From an uncultured Phascolarctobacterium sp. (lineage in GTDB: Bacteria; Bacillota; Negativicutes; Acidaminococcales; Acidaminococcaceae), in contig UQLS01000006.1 in assembly GCA_900541915.1 (NCBI GenBank), positions 54,697-118,696 of the forward strand: DNA of 64,000 bases, read 5' to 3'. This document shows positions 23,334 to 32,959 of the stretch, piece after piece. A model generated the notes under the pieces. That model worked only from the letters and a program-made list of their open reading frames with translations, had not been told where the DNA came from and did not search any database. Position 1 is the first letter of the stretch. Every line of letters begins with the position of its first letter. Both the position numbers and the translations under genes were made by a program.

Positions 23334-24485
23334 CTACAGCCCTGCAATAATTTTACGTGCCAGCGTTCTGGCCTGCTTATCAGCAGCCTCAATATCATCT
23401 ATATCAGGCTGTAAAATATTTTCATGCAGAGAAGTCACTTTTTCTGTTATATATGGAATATCAAGATATCTTATCTTATCTGCCAAAAAGGCATATACTG
23501 CTTCCTCATTCGCCGCATTAAATACGCAGGGCAAGGTGCCTCCAGCTTTACCGCAGGCAATAGCAGTCTTAAGTGAAGAGAATGCTTCTGTATCAGGCGC
23601 TTCAAAAGTAAGCGAGGCCGCTTTTACCAAATCCAGCTGCTCGAAAGAATAATTAAATCTTTCAGGATAAGATAAAGCATACTGAATCGGCAGTCTCATG
23701 TCAGGCTCACCCATCTGCGCAATAACACTGCCATCACAAAACTCTACCAGTGAATGTACAATGCTTTGAGGATGCACCACTACATCAATTTTTTCATAAG
23801 GAATATTAAACAGCCAATGTGCTTCAATTACTTCCAGCCCCTTATTAGCCAAAGTAGAAGAATCCACAGTAATTTTTTTACCCATGCTCCAATTAGGATG
23901 ATTGAGGCACTGAGCTAAGGTTACATGTTCCAGCTCACTGCGCTTTCTGCCGCGGAAAGGTCCACCGGAAGCAGTAATAATCAGGCGTTTTACCTCATTT
24001 TCCCTGCCAGCCCGCAAAGACTGGAAAATAGCACTGTGCTCGCTGTCTACCGGAGTAAGGCTTACCTTATGCTCCTTAACCTTGTTCATGACGATGCTGC
24101 CAGCTGCAACAAGAGTTTCTTTATTAGCCAAAGCTATATCTTTACCGCATTCAATAGCTGCTAATGTAGGTCTAAGTCCTGCATAGCCAACCATGGAAGC
24201 AAGCACTGTATCTGCTTCACTGTAAGTTGCTGCAGCAAGCAAGCCTTCTTCTCCTGTAAGGATTTCCGTCTTGCCATGATAACGCTTCATCAGACGAACT
24301 GCTGCATCTTTATCCGTCAGTACAGCAAAATCAGGCTCAAATTCACGAATCTGCTGCTCCATTATTTCATCGCTTTTATGTGCAGCCAATACTCTTATTT
24401 TCAGTTTATCAGGATTGGCAGCAGCTACTTCCAGAGTCTGACAGCCAATAGAACCTGTACTACCCAATACTGAAATATTTTTCAT
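23334..24485 (-). CDS. dxr: 1-deoxy-D-xylulose 5-phosphate reductoisomerase
   Basis: 383 aa. NADPH site VLGSTGSIGCQTLEV at the N-terminus; catalytic metal site and substrate loop in VDSEHSAIFQ and ASGGPFRGR; the NWSMGKKITVDSSTLANKGLE signature is complete. It catalyses the first committed step of the MEP pathway (DXP to MEP). 22 nt downstream of cdsA. Confidence 0.97.
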   Translation of the reverse strand: MKNISVLGSTGSIGCQTLEVAAANPDKLKIRVLAAHKSDEIMEQQIREFEPDFAVLTDKDAAVRLMKRYHGKTEILTGEEGLLAAATYSEADTVLASMVGYAGLRPTLAAIECGKDIALANKETLVAAGSIVMNKVKEHKVSLTPVDSEHSAIFQSLRAGRENEVKRLIITASGGPFRGRKRSELEHVTLAQCLNHPNWSMGKKITVDSSTLANKGLEVIEAHWLFNIPYEKIDVVVHPQSIVHSLVEFCDGSVIAQMGEPDMRLPIQYALSYPERFNYSFEQLDLVKAASLTFEAPDTEAFSSLKTAIACGKAGGTLPCVFNAANEEAVYAFLADKIRYLDIPYITEKVTSLHENILQPDIDDIEAADKQARTLARKIIAGL

Positions 24486-24507
24486 AAAGCCACTCCTTTA
24501 TCGTGCT

Positions 24508-25368
24508 TTAAAAACAGCTTAAGAACACCAATAAATAATAGGTAATGGGAGCCGCAAATAGCAGGCTGTCAAAACGATCCAGCACACCGCCGTGCCCCGG
24601 AAAAATTTTACCGGAATCCTTAATATCAAAAGAACGCTTAATAATTGATTCGATAAGGTCTCCCAGCGGAGCAAAAAAGGCAATGCCAAGTGCCAGGACA
24701 ACTGCCTGCCAGGTCGGCAAATGCAAATAACTGGAAGCAAGCCAGCTTACTACAGCTGTGCAGCCAACAAAACCAGCAGCTGCTCCCTCCAGAGATTTTT
24801 TAGGACTTACACTGCAAAACGGACGCTTGCCAAAAGCACTGCCAAAGAAATATGCTACAGTATCGCTGGCCCATGTGCCAAGCAGCACAGTCCATAAAAG
24901 TGCTTCGCCAAATTCCATCACGGTAAAGCCTAAGTCCACAGGAAAGCCAGGCAAGCCGCGCAGAATAATAACATGCGCAAACAAGATGCCACAGTAAACC
25001 ATTCCCCAGATAGACAGCGAGGTACTGCCTACCCAGTTTGCTTCGCCGCAGCGGCAGTGTCTTACTAAACCTTCCAGCGCATTAAAAATAAAGAACAATG
25101 TTACAAACATTGTAGAAAATGCCAGCAAAAACAGCGGGTCTACACCGGAATAATATCCCAGTGCAGCTACACCTACAGTAAGCAATGTGCCAAGCCCTGA
25201 AGTAAGGTAGTACACATTATATCCTTTGTGTGCAGCCATATTATGCAGCTCATACCAGCCAACTGCAGCTAAAAAAAGTACGGCTGCAGAAAAAAGTATG
25301 CCGCCTTTGGTAATGATACCAACAGCAATAATTATGCCGATGACACCAGTAATAATTCGCGTTAACAT
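24508..25368 (-). CDS. cdsA: Phosphatidate cytidylyltransferase
   Basis: 286 aa integral membrane protein with about eight membrane segments. The C-terminal signature is complete: KKSLEGAAAGFVGC and FFAPLGDLIESIIKRSFDIKDSGKIFPGHGGVLDRFDS (given here in pieces: LGDLIES, KRSFDIKDSG, PGHGGVLDRFDS). It makes CDP-diacylglycerol from CTP and phosphatidate, the precursor of all membrane phospholipids. It follows uppS at 16 nt, the usual pairing. Confidence 0.96.
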   Translation of the reverse strand: MLTRIITGVIGIIIAVGIITKGGILFSAAVLFLAAVGWYELHNMAAHKGYNVYYLTSGLGTLLTVGVAALGYYSGVDPLFLLAFSTMFVTLFFIFNALEGLVRHCRCGEANWVGSTSLSIWGMVYCGILFAHVIILRGLPGFPVDLGFTVMEFGEALLWTVLLGTWASDTVAYFFGSAFGKRPFCSVSPKKSLEGAAAGFVGCTAVVSWLASSYLHLPTWQAVVLALGIAFFAPLGDLIESIIKRSFDIKDSGKIFPGHGGVLDRFDSLLFAAPITYYLLVFLSCF

Positions 25369-25384
25369 TTAATACACCCATCCA

Positions 25385-26167
25385 TCATTTATTCACTAAG
25401 CCGCCAAATCTGCGCTCTCTTCCCTGGAAAGCTCTGATGGCCTGTAGCAGATGTTCTTCTGAAAAGTCCGGCCAATATACATCCGTAGTCCAAATTTCAG
25501 CGTAAGCTATCTGCCACAGCAAAAAGTTGCTTATTCTTAAATCTCCGCCAGGTCTGATTAAAAGATCCGGCGCCGGCAGCCCTTTCGTATATAGGTGCTG
25601 CTCAAATACTTCATTTGTTATCTCATCTACAGCAATGTTTCCATTGGCAGCTTCCTGTGCAATACTTTTTACCGCATGCAGAATTTCTGCCTGTCCGCCG
25701 TAGTTTATAGCCAAATTCAAAATTATCCCGGTATTATCTTTGGTTTCAGCAACAGCATGAGCCATTTTTTGCTTTACAATCTCCGGCAACCCTTCCTGAG
25801 AACCAATAAAACGTACCTGGACATTATTTTCTTTAAACTCATCAATCTCGTTTGTCAGGTAGCGGCTCAGAAGCTCCATAATAAAGTTTACTTCTGTAAC
25901 CGGACGTTTCCAGTTTTCCGTAGAAAACGCATAAGCGCTTATAACTTTGATACCGATTTTATCGGCAGCTCTAACTATTTTTTTCAAGGTTTCCGCACCG
26001 GCCTGATGTCCGTAAGTGCGAATCTTGCCCTGAGCCTTGGCCCAGCGTCCGTTACCATCCATAATAATGGCAATATGCTGTGGAATATTATTCAGATCAA
26101 TTCCGCTTAAATCCAAAGCTGCATCAGACATGGTATTTTTTCTGGTTTGAAACAGGCCTTTAAACAC
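25385..26167 (-). CDS. uppS: Undecaprenyl diphosphate synthase
   Basis: 260 aa, starting at GTG 26167 (AAAGGTTG upstream). The catalytic Asp and diphosphate loop are in IAIIMDGNGRWAKAQG; the conserved SAYAFSTENWKRP, NYGGQAEI and DLLIRPGGDLRISNFLLWQIAYAEI (in pieces) are all present. It extends farnesyl diphosphate to C55 undecaprenyl diphosphate, the lipid carrier for peptidoglycan. A non-conserved ~27-residue N-terminal extension precedes the core; a later start is possible. Confidence 0.96.
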   Translation of the reverse strand: MFKGLFQTRKNTMSDAALDLSGIDLNNIPQHIAIIMDGNGRWAKAQGKIRTYGHQAGAETLKKIVRAADKIGIKVISAYAFSTENWKRPVTEVNFIMELLSRYLTNEIDEFKENNVQVRFIGSQEGLPEIVKQKMAHAVAETKDNTGIILNLAINYGGQAEILHAVKSIAQEAANGNIAVDEITNEVFEQHLYTKGLPAPDLLIRPGGDLRISNFLLWQIAYAEIWTTDVYWPDFSEEHLLQAIRAFQGRERRFGGLVNK

Positions 26168-26204
26168 CGTAAATCAACCTTTCACAAAAAGTTATAGATA
26201 ATAA

Positions 26205-26238
26205 AAAATGGGCAGACCTCCATAAGGAGGCCGCCGTC
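26205..26238 (-). terminator. Terminator after the ferredoxin gene
   Basis: On the minus strand GGCGGCCTCC pairs with GGAGGTCTGCC (internal mismatches) around a TTAT loop, followed by a run of T. It lies just after the ferredoxin stop and before uppS, so uppS may have its own or read-through transcription. Confidence 0.6.
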
Positions 26239-26242
26239 TTTA

Positions 26243-26407
26243 TTATTGAATAGCGCCTACCGGGCAAGCAGCTGCACAAGCACCGCATTCAACACATTCT
26301 TCAGAAATCTCATATTTGCCGTCAGCTTCATGAATAGCGCCTACCGGGCAGGTAGCAGCACAAGTACCGCAGCCAACACAAGCTTCTTTGTCGATTTTCA
26401 ATGCCAT
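26243..26407 (-). CDS. 2[4Fe-4S] ferredoxin
   Basis: 54 aa frame from the ATG at 26407 with GGAGGTGCGAAGAT upstream. It starts MALKIDKEACVGCGTCAATC and contains two full CxxCxxCxxxCP motifs (CVGCGTCAATCPVGA and CVECGACAAACPVGA), each binding one [4Fe-4S] cluster: a clostridial-type ferredoxin used as a low-potential electron carrier. The two halves are near duplicates; 20 bp are identical at 26247-26266 and 26331-26350. It lies between the 67-aa gene and uppS. IspG in the same run needs low-potential electrons and could be a client, which is inference. Confidence 0.95.
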   Translation of the reverse strand: MALKIDKEACVGCGTCAATCPVGAIHEADGKYEISEECVECGACAAACPVGAIQ

Positions 26408-26427
26408 ATCTTCGCACCTCCTCTCTT

Positions 26428-26631
26428 TTATCTGTACACTATGGTAAGAACTAATTTATCATCAGACAGAACCTGCTGTCTAACTACATATTTACGCACA
26501 TGCTGCAAAGCATATTCTGACGCATCCTCACGCGGAGGCAGAGTCAGCTGAACATCATACTGTATCTTTTTCTCCTGCAGTATACGTTCTGCTTCTTCCA
26601 GCGGCAAAGCAAGTACATTAGGAAATTCCAT
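26428..26631 (-). CDS. Small PASTA-like conserved protein
   Basis: 67 aa, starting at the frr stop (1-nt overlap). The pattern FPNVLALPLEEAERILQEK, a variable middle, and a C-terminal strand VLSDDKLVLTIVYR resembles a single PASTA-type beta-alpha-beta unit, but no signal peptide or partner domain is present. It is probably cytoplasmic and co-transcribed with frr. Function unknown. Confidence 0.65.
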   Translation of the reverse strand: MEFPNVLALPLEEAERILQEKKIQYDVQLTLPPREDASEYALQHVRKYVVRQQVLSDDKLVLTIVYR

Positions 26632-27194
26632 CAGATTTCCATAACTTCTTTCTCTTTGTTAGCGGTAACAGCGTCGATTTCCTTCATAATCTTATCGGTA
26701 ATCTTTTGTACGTCGTCAGTACCTTTTTTAGCTTCATCTTCAGTGATTTCTTTAGCCTTTTCAGCTTTTTTGATAGCTTCATTAGCATCGCGGCGCAGAT
26801 TGCGAACTACAACACGGAAATCTTCTGCTTTTTTATGTACCACTTTAACCAGGTCTTTACGACGTTCTTCAGTGAGCTGCGGAAGATTTAAACGAATGCA
26901 CACACCATCACTGTTCGGATTAAGGCCAAGATCAGATTTCATGATTGCTTTTTCAATATCTTTAATAAGGTTCTTTTCCCAAGGCTGAATCACAATCATT
27001 CTGGGTTCAGGTACAGTTACGCTTGCTACCTGGGTAACAGGGGTCGGAGTACCGTAATATTCTACCATAACCTTTTCTAAAAGAGAAGGAGTAGCACGGC
27101 CTGCACGCAGGCTAGCCAAGTCAACGCGCAAAGCGTCAACAGACTTATGCATTTTTTCTTCGATACCCTTAGTAATTTCTTTTACAGTTGCCAT
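26631..27194 (-). CDS. frr: Ribosome recycling factor
   Basis: 187 aa. Complete RRF: helical start with DALRVDLASLRAGRATPSLLEKV, the beta domain VEYYGTPTPVTQVASV and the signature NPNSDGVCIRLNLPQLTEERRKDLV (in pieces: SDGVCIRLNLP, LTEERRKDLVK). It splits post-termination ribosomes with EF-G. Strong SD GGAGGTAAATAATTT before ATG; 3 nt after pyrH. Confidence 0.97.
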   Translation of the reverse strand: MATVKEITKGIEEKMHKSVDALRVDLASLRAGRATPSLLEKVMVEYYGTPTPVTQVASVTVPEPRMIVIQPWEKNLIKDIEKAIMKSDLGLNPNSDGVCIRLNLPQLTEERRKDLVKVVHKKAEDFRVVVRNLRRDANEAIKKAEKAKEITEDEAKKGTDDVQKITDKIMKEIDAVTANKEKEVMEI

Positions 27195-27197
27195 AAA

Positions 27198-27959
<762 letters not shown>

Positions 27960-28063
27960 TTAATTTCTACACGTATTGAATTTTTCCTCTTTTATTTTTG
28001 AACTTTACATGAGAAAAACATAAAATAAATTTCAATAACGTTAAGCATCATTACAAAAAAATA

Positions 28064-28104
28064 ACTGCGCCATGAATCTGCTTGGCAAGCAAATTCAGGC
28101 ACAG
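28064..28104 (-). terminator. Terminator of the tctBA operon
   Basis: A long hairpin on the minus strand: CTGTGCCTGAATTTGCTTG pairs with CAAGCAGATTCATGGCGCAG with four mismatches or wobbles and a very short loop, followed by TTATTTTTTT. It separates tctA from pyrH. Confidence 0.75.
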
Positions 28105-28122
28105 TATGCTGTTAATCAGCCT

Positions 28123-29613
28123 TTATTTTCTCTGCATTCTGCGAATTACGGAACCGATAAACGGTGACATCAGAGAAAGAAAAGCAATAACTAAGAAGAA
28201 CAGGCACAGCGGACGAGTGTAGAAAATACTGAAAGAACCATCGCTCATAATCAAAGAGCCGACAAAATTCTGTTCCGCCATACTGCCAAGAATAATACCA
28301 ATGATGATAGCTGACATGGAAAAACCAAGCTTATTCAGGAAATAACCGATAAAGCCGGAGGCGACCATCAAATACACATCATTAATAGAATTATTATAGG
28401 AATAAGTACCTACGAAAGTCATCATAATAATGATAGGCAGCAAAATGTGAATAGGTACATTGACAACCTTCACAAAAAGCTTAATCAAAGAAAAGCCTAA
28501 GATGCCCATAACAACATTGGCCAGTAAAAGACCAATAAATATAGCATATACATCCGGCGCTTTTTCAATAAAAAGCAAGGGTCCCGGCTGCAGTCCCTGC
28601 ACCATTAAAGCACCCATCATGATAGCTGTAGCACCGTCACCAGGAATACCCAGCGTAAGTACAGGAATAAAGGCACCGCCGGACACCGCATTGTTGCCGG
28701 ATTCAGATGCTACTATACCTTCCGGCTCGCCGTTGCCGAAATTGTCCTTATGCTTAGACCAGCGTTTTGCCTGATCGTAAGATACAAAAGAAGCAATATC
28801 GCCGCCGGTACCAGGAACGCAGCCGATGAAAGTACCAATGCAGGAAGAACGCAGTAAGGTAGAAAAAACGCGTTTAATATCTGCCATAGAAGGCAGAACT
28901 TTATCAATGGCCATGTGCTGCTCGCGGCGTTCATTATGATAATATTCCTCAACGCTGCCTAATACCTGAGCAAACGCAAATACACCAATGAGAATAGGAA
29001 TAAAGGATACGCCCCCCAGAAAATAAGTTGTGTCCATGGTAAAGCGTATTGTACCACTCATATCGTCGATGCCGACAGTTGCCAGGAACAGACCAATCAA
29101 ACCGCCCATGATGCCTTTAATAACGCTGCCGGAAGAAACACTGGTAATAATGCTAAGGCCAAAGATAGCCAATGCAAAATACTCCGGTTTAGAAAATTGC
29201 AGTGCCAGCTTAGCCAATTGAGGCGCTAATAAAATAAGGCAAATGGTACTGAAAATGCCACCAAAAGTACTTGCCATAGTGGAAAGTCCTAAAGCACGTC
29301 CAGGCTGCTTCATTTTAGAAGCCATGGGATAACCGTCAAGTGTTGTAGCAACAGATGCAGGCGTACCGGGAGTTTTGAGCAGAATAGCAGAAATACTGCC
29401 GCCATAGATAGCACCGCAGTAAATACCCAGCAGCATCAGAATACCGCCGATACCATCAAAGCTAAACGCCAGCGGAAACAGCAGCGCCAGACCCATATTA
29501 ACACTCAGACCGGGCATGCAGCCAAAAGCAATACCAACTGCAACACCAAAAACCAGCCCCAAAAGATTGGCAGGAATAAAAATCATACTTAATGCGCTTG
29601 CTATATCACCCAT
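28123..29613 (-). CDS. tctA: Tripartite tricarboxylate transporter, large membrane subunit TctA
   Basis: 496 aa with about 12 membrane segments. TctA signatures are present: GMPGLSVNMGLALLFPL near residue 32, GAIYGGSISAILLKTPGTP near 70, and the repeated glycine-rich GCVPGTGGDIASFVSYDQAKRWSKH motif (in pieces: VPGTGGDIASF, YDQAKRWSKH). With TctB and a periplasmic TctC it imports carboxylates such as citrate using an ion gradient. TctB is 12 nt upstream; no TctC gene is near. Confidence 0.95.
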   Translation of the reverse strand: MGDIASALSMIFIPANLLGLVFGVAVGIAFGCMPGLSVNMGLALLFPLAFSFDGIGGILMLLGIYCGAIYGGSISAILLKTPGTPASVATTLDGYPMASKMKQPGRALGLSTMASTFGGIFSTICLILLAPQLAKLALQFSKPEYFALAIFGLSIITSVSSGSVIKGIMGGLIGLFLATVGIDDMSGTIRFTMDTTYFLGGVSFIPILIGVFAFAQVLGSVEEYYHNERREQHMAIDKVLPSMADIKRVFSTLLRSSCIGTFIGCVPGTGGDIASFVSYDQAKRWSKHKDNFGNGEPEGIVASESGNNAVSGGAFIPVLTLGIPGDGATAIMMGALMVQGLQPGPLLFIEKAPDVYAIFIGLLLANVVMGILGFSLIKLFVKVVNVPIHILLPIIIMMTFVGTYSYNNSINDVYLMVASGFIGYFLNKLGFSMSAIIIGIILGSMAEQNFVGSLIMSDGSFSIFYTRPLCLFFLVIAFLSLMSPFIGSVIRRMQRK

Positions 29614-29625
29614 TGTTCTGACCTC

Positions 29626-30096
29626 CTATTCCAAAAACATAGATTGCGGCATCTTAGTATGCAGCAATTCACCAAATACAAGATAAATAAAAATAATTGT
29701 ACAGATAGTAGTAATGACCATTACCTTTTTATTATGGTAATCCATTAAGTACATTACAACCGGTATCAAAACCGCAGAAGCCGGATAAAAACCTAAAAGG
29801 TTAATCAGCAGACAATATACTGCAATAACTGCCATCATCAGATATACACGTTTATTAGCAGGCAGCATCAGTGCAACACGTGTCTGCGATAAATCTTCCT
29901 TATGCCAGAAAGTATAAATAAGCAGGATTACAGCCGCAATAAATAAAGCAACTCCAAGACTGAACGGCCAAAAGCCGGGTCCAGGTCCGTTCACAGTAAA
30001 TTCCAAAGGAAATTCACTGGCAGCATTCATAATACCTCCGCCAATCAAAAATCCCAATACACTAATAATATAATTGCATACCGCCATATTTTTCAT
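29626..30096 (-). CDS. tctB: Tripartite tricarboxylate transporter, small subunit TctB
   Basis: 156 aa from the ATG at 30096 (TGGAG 8 nt upstream; a longer frame to 30129 lacks an SD). Four membrane helices: CNYIISVLGFLIGGGI, FWPFSLGVALFIAAVILLI, VYLMMAVIAVYCLLINLLGF and VMVITTICTIIFIYLVFG. The PGPGFWPFSLG loop is typical of TctB. It partners TctA. Confidence 0.9.
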   Translation of the reverse strand: MKNMAVCNYIISVLGFLIGGGIMNAASEFPLEFTVNGPGPGFWPFSLGVALFIAAVILLIYTFWHKEDLSQTRVALMLPANKRVYLMMAVIAVYCLLINLLGFYPASAVLIPVVMYLMDYHNKKVMVITTICTIIFIYLVFGELLHTKMPQSMFLE

Positions 30097-30199
30097 TGCA
30101 ATAACTCCAGTACAAAATAATAAAAACAAACAGTATTATTTTATCAGATTTCAAAAATAATGTCATTATTTCTTCACAAATTACTCTCTGTTTTCCATA

Positions 30200-30232
30200 A
30201 AAAAACAAGCCGGTAAAAACCGACTTGTTTTG
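30200..30232 (-). terminator. Terminator after secF
   Basis: AAACAAGTCGG and CCGGCTTGTTT form an 11-bp stem with one G-T pair and a TTTTTA loop, followed on the minus strand by T. It lies downstream of the secF stop and ends the long ruvC-to-secF run. Confidence 0.75.
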
Positions 30233-30248
30233 TATAACTTGTGTTGAT

Positions 30249-31124
30249 TTATTCTCCAGCTTTTTTGCCGCGTAAGAAAAGCCACAACGGACCAGCCAGG
30301 AAAATAGAAGTATAAGCGCCGCTGCCAAAACCAACCAGCATGGCAAAGGAGAAATTGCGAATGGTTTCACCGCCCCATAAAAAGATTGCTACAACAGCAA
30401 ACAAAGAAGTACCAACGGTATAGCAGGTACGTGTCATTGTCTGCCAGATACTGTTATCAATCATGTCGCTGAGACTTTCACTACGACGATGAATTTTGAG
30501 ATTTTCGCGGATGCGGTCAAAAATAACAATTGTACCATTGATGGAATAACCTACTACTGTCAGAAGTGCTGCAACAAAGGAGGAATCCATCTCCATATGG
30601 AACAAAGAGAAGTAACTTAAGGTAACCAGTACGTCTATAATCAGCGCAATAATAGCTGCAATAGCAAATTTAAATTCAAAACGCATGGTAATATAGCCAA
30701 TCATCAGTACCCAAGAAAGTACGATAGCCATAACAGCCTGCTGAATCAATTCACCGCCGATGGTTGCACCAACCTGCTCTACACGCTGAATCTGAAAATC
30801 GCCCAGCTTGCCTTTCAGGTCATTCATTACCTCACGGCGTACACCATCATCAATAACAACAGTTCTGATTAATACACCCTGAGCGCTTTGTGATCCGTCT
30901 TTGCTTTCCAATTGAATAATACTGTTGCCAAGGTTATGCTCTTTTAAAACATCACGCACCTCTGCAACTGTTACAGGCTTATTAAAGGAAAGGTCCATAA
31001 TGCTGCCGCCGGTAAAATCAATACCCAGATTAAAACCACGCACCAGCATGGAACCAATACCAATAATCAGAAAAATAATGGTTATAGAAAAGAAAATTTT
31101 ATAGTTCTTTACGATAGAGAACAT
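30249..31124 (-). CDS. secF: Protein translocase subunit SecF
   Basis: 291 aa. Six membrane helices with the SecF signatures GIDFTGGSIMDLSF, the periplasmic P1 region, AALLTVVGYSINGTIVIFDRIREN and the final helices around FAMLVGFGSGAYTSIFLAGPLW. It works with SecD and YajC to pull exported proteins across the inner membrane using the proton gradient. Shares one base with the secD stop. Confidence 0.96.
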   Translation of the reverse strand: MFSIVKNYKIFFSITIIFLIIGIGSMLVRGFNLGIDFTGGSIMDLSFNKPVTVAEVRDVLKEHNLGNSIIQLESKDGSQSAQGVLIRTVVIDDGVRREVMNDLKGKLGDFQIQRVEQVGATIGGELIQQAVMAIVLSWVLMIGYITMRFEFKFAIAAIIALIIDVLVTLSYFSLFHMEMDSSFVAALLTVVGYSINGTIVIFDRIRENLKIHRRSESLSDMIDNSIWQTMTRTCYTVGTSLFAVVAIFLWGGETIRNFSFAMLVGFGSGAYTSIFLAGPLWLFLRGKKAGE

Positions 31125-32368
31125 TATTTTTTCACCTCCTTAGTATCTGCAGGCTTACCTGCACCGACACCAAAGAAGGCCGGATTACTTGTAAGATTAC
31201 TGTAAATAAGGAAACGCAGCATAAATTTAGTTACTGTTACAGCAGTAAACATACTCAGTACTACACCCAAAGCAAGCGTAACTGCAAAGCCTTTAACCGG
31301 ACCGGTACCAAGATAGAACAATACAGCCGCAGCCATCAATGTAGTAATGTTAGAGTCAAAAATTGTTACCAGTGCTCTGCCAAAACCTGCATCCATAGCA
31401 CTGCGCAAAGTTTTGCCGCGGCGCAGTTCTTCTTTAAACCTTTCAAAAATCAATACGTTAGCATCGACTGCCATACCTATTGATAAGATAATACCTGCAA
31501 TACCCGGCAAAGTAAGAGTAGCATTAAGATAACGCATTGCCAGAAGCAGCAGCATCACATACAACAGTAAAGCCACATCGGCAACAAGACCGGAAAGTCT
31601 GTAGAAAATCAGCATAAATACAAAGACACCGATAATACCGATACTGAAAGCTTTAATGCTCTTTTCTTTGGAATCCTGGCCCAAGGTAGGACCAACAGTT
31701 CTGTTTTCCATAACTTCTATCTTTACTGGCAGAGAACCACTGCGCAGCAGGATAGCCAGTCTTTCAGCCTCTTCCATAGTACGGGAACCGGAAATTTGGG
31801 CACGGCCGCCGGTAATAGCTTCTTGTACAACAGGAGCTGTTAAAACATCTCCGTCCAGTACAATAGCAATTTGTTTGCCGATGTTTCTTGCAGTTAAATC
31901 AGCAAATTTCTTGCCGCCTTCGTCATTAAATTCCAAACCTACAACAGCCTGATTACCATTGCTGATTTGAGCCTTAGCATCTTTTAAATCTTTACCAGTT
32001 AAAACAACATTGCCGTCCTGATCCTTAAACTGCAGCATTGCAGTACGGCCCAGCATCGCAATAGCCTTTTCAGGATCTTTTACACCAGGAAGCTCAACAA
32101 TGATACGATCCTTACCCTGTCTTTGAATAACAGGCTCTGTAAGGCCCAGTTCGTTAACACGGCGTTCGATAATCTTAACGCTGCGGTTTACGGCATCGTC
32201 ATCAACCTTCAGCTCAGGTGTATCTACAGCCTGCAGCACAACGTGAGTACCACCCTGCAGGTCAAGACCCTGTTTAATAGAATTGGTCAACGGCGAGATA
32301 TAAACGCAGAAGCCCCCGATGATTGCAAGTGCAATAATCAGAAACTTTCCTAATTCATTCCATCGCAA
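31124..32368 (-). CDS. secD: Protein translocase subunit SecD
   Basis: 414 aa. First helix, then GLDLQGGTHVVLQA, the P1 head with VIERRVNELGLTEPVIQRQGKDRIIVELPG (in pieces: RRVNELGLTEP, DRIIVELPG), and the C-terminal membrane domain with GIAGIILSIGMAVDANVLIFERFKEELR (here as SIGMAVDANVLIFERF) and the FDSNITTLMAA helix. Partner of SecF. Preceded by fau and yajC in the run. Confidence 0.96.
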   Translation of the reverse strand: MRWNELGKFLIIALAIIGGFCVYISPLTNSIKQGLDLQGGTHVVLQAVDTPELKVDDDAVNRSVKIIERRVNELGLTEPVIQRQGKDRIIVELPGVKDPEKAIAMLGRTAMLQFKDQDGNVVLTGKDLKDAKAQISNGNQAVVGLEFNDEGGKKFADLTARNIGKQIAIVLDGDVLTAPVVQEAITGGRAQISGSRTMEEAERLAILLRSGSLPVKIEVMENRTVGPTLGQDSKEKSIKAFSIGIIGVFVFMLIFYRLSGLVADVALLLYVMLLLLAMRYLNATLTLPGIAGIILSIGMAVDANVLIFERFKEELRRGKTLRSAMDAGFGRALVTIFDSNITTLMAAAVLFYLGTGPVKGFAVTLALGVVLSMFTAVTVTKFMLRFLIYSNLTSNPAFFGVGAGKPADTKEVKK

Positions 32369-32389
32369 AATTATTCCCCCTTAAATTAT

Positions 32390-32956
32390 TTAATCGTTAA
32401 TAATACGCCTGATACCGTTTTCATCAGCCAAAGCGGCAACAGGCACATCATTAACATCACATGGCAGCTTTTCCTGTAAAAGCGCAGTACAGGTAATACC
32501 GCAGGTAATTTTTCTTGGTACGTGAGCAAGAAATCTGTCATAATAACCTGCTCCCATGCCCATACGGTTTCCCTGTCTGTCAAAAGCCACAGCAGGCACA
32601 AGTATCAAGTCCAGCAGCTCCGGCATAATACTTTCAGCCGACTCCGCTACAGACCTGATACCGTACCTGTCACAGATAAAATCCTGCATTGAGTCAATAC
32701 GCGCCGCCTTCATCTCAGTAGCTGAAAGCACCAGCGGCACATAAACTTTTTTGTTATCTGCCAACGCCTGACTTAATATATAATCCACAGAAATTTCGTT
32801 ACCGAAAGCAAGATATCCCATTATGCTTCCAGCACGCTTATACTCTTCACTTTGCAGAATATAATCAGCAATGCGATTACTGCAGCGGCTGATATACTCT
32901 GATGACAGACTGCTGCGCAGCTTTTTTAATTGTTTGCGCAGCTCAATTTTATCCAT
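32390..32956 (-). CDS. fau: 5-formyltetrahydrofolate cyclo-ligase family protein
   Basis: 188 aa. MTHFS family: basic N-terminus (RKQLKKLRSSLSSEYI), the middle region IMGYLAFGNEISVD, and the ATP/folate signature DLILVPAVAFDRQGNRMGMGAGYYDRFL (in pieces: LILVPAVAFD, GNRMGMGAGYYDRFL). It converts 5-formyl-THF to methenyl-THF. Ends 22 nt before secD, starts 4 nt after yajC. Confidence 0.93.
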   Translation of the reverse strand: MDKIELRKQLKKLRSSLSSEYISRCSNRIADYILQSEEYKRAGSIMGYLAFGNEISVDYILSQALADNKKVYVPLVLSATEMKAARIDSMQDFICDRYGIRSVAESAESIMPELLDLILVPAVAFDRQGNRMGMGAGYYDRFLAHVPRKITCGITCTALLQEKLPCDVNDVPVAALADENGIRRIIND

Positions 32957-32959
32957 GAA

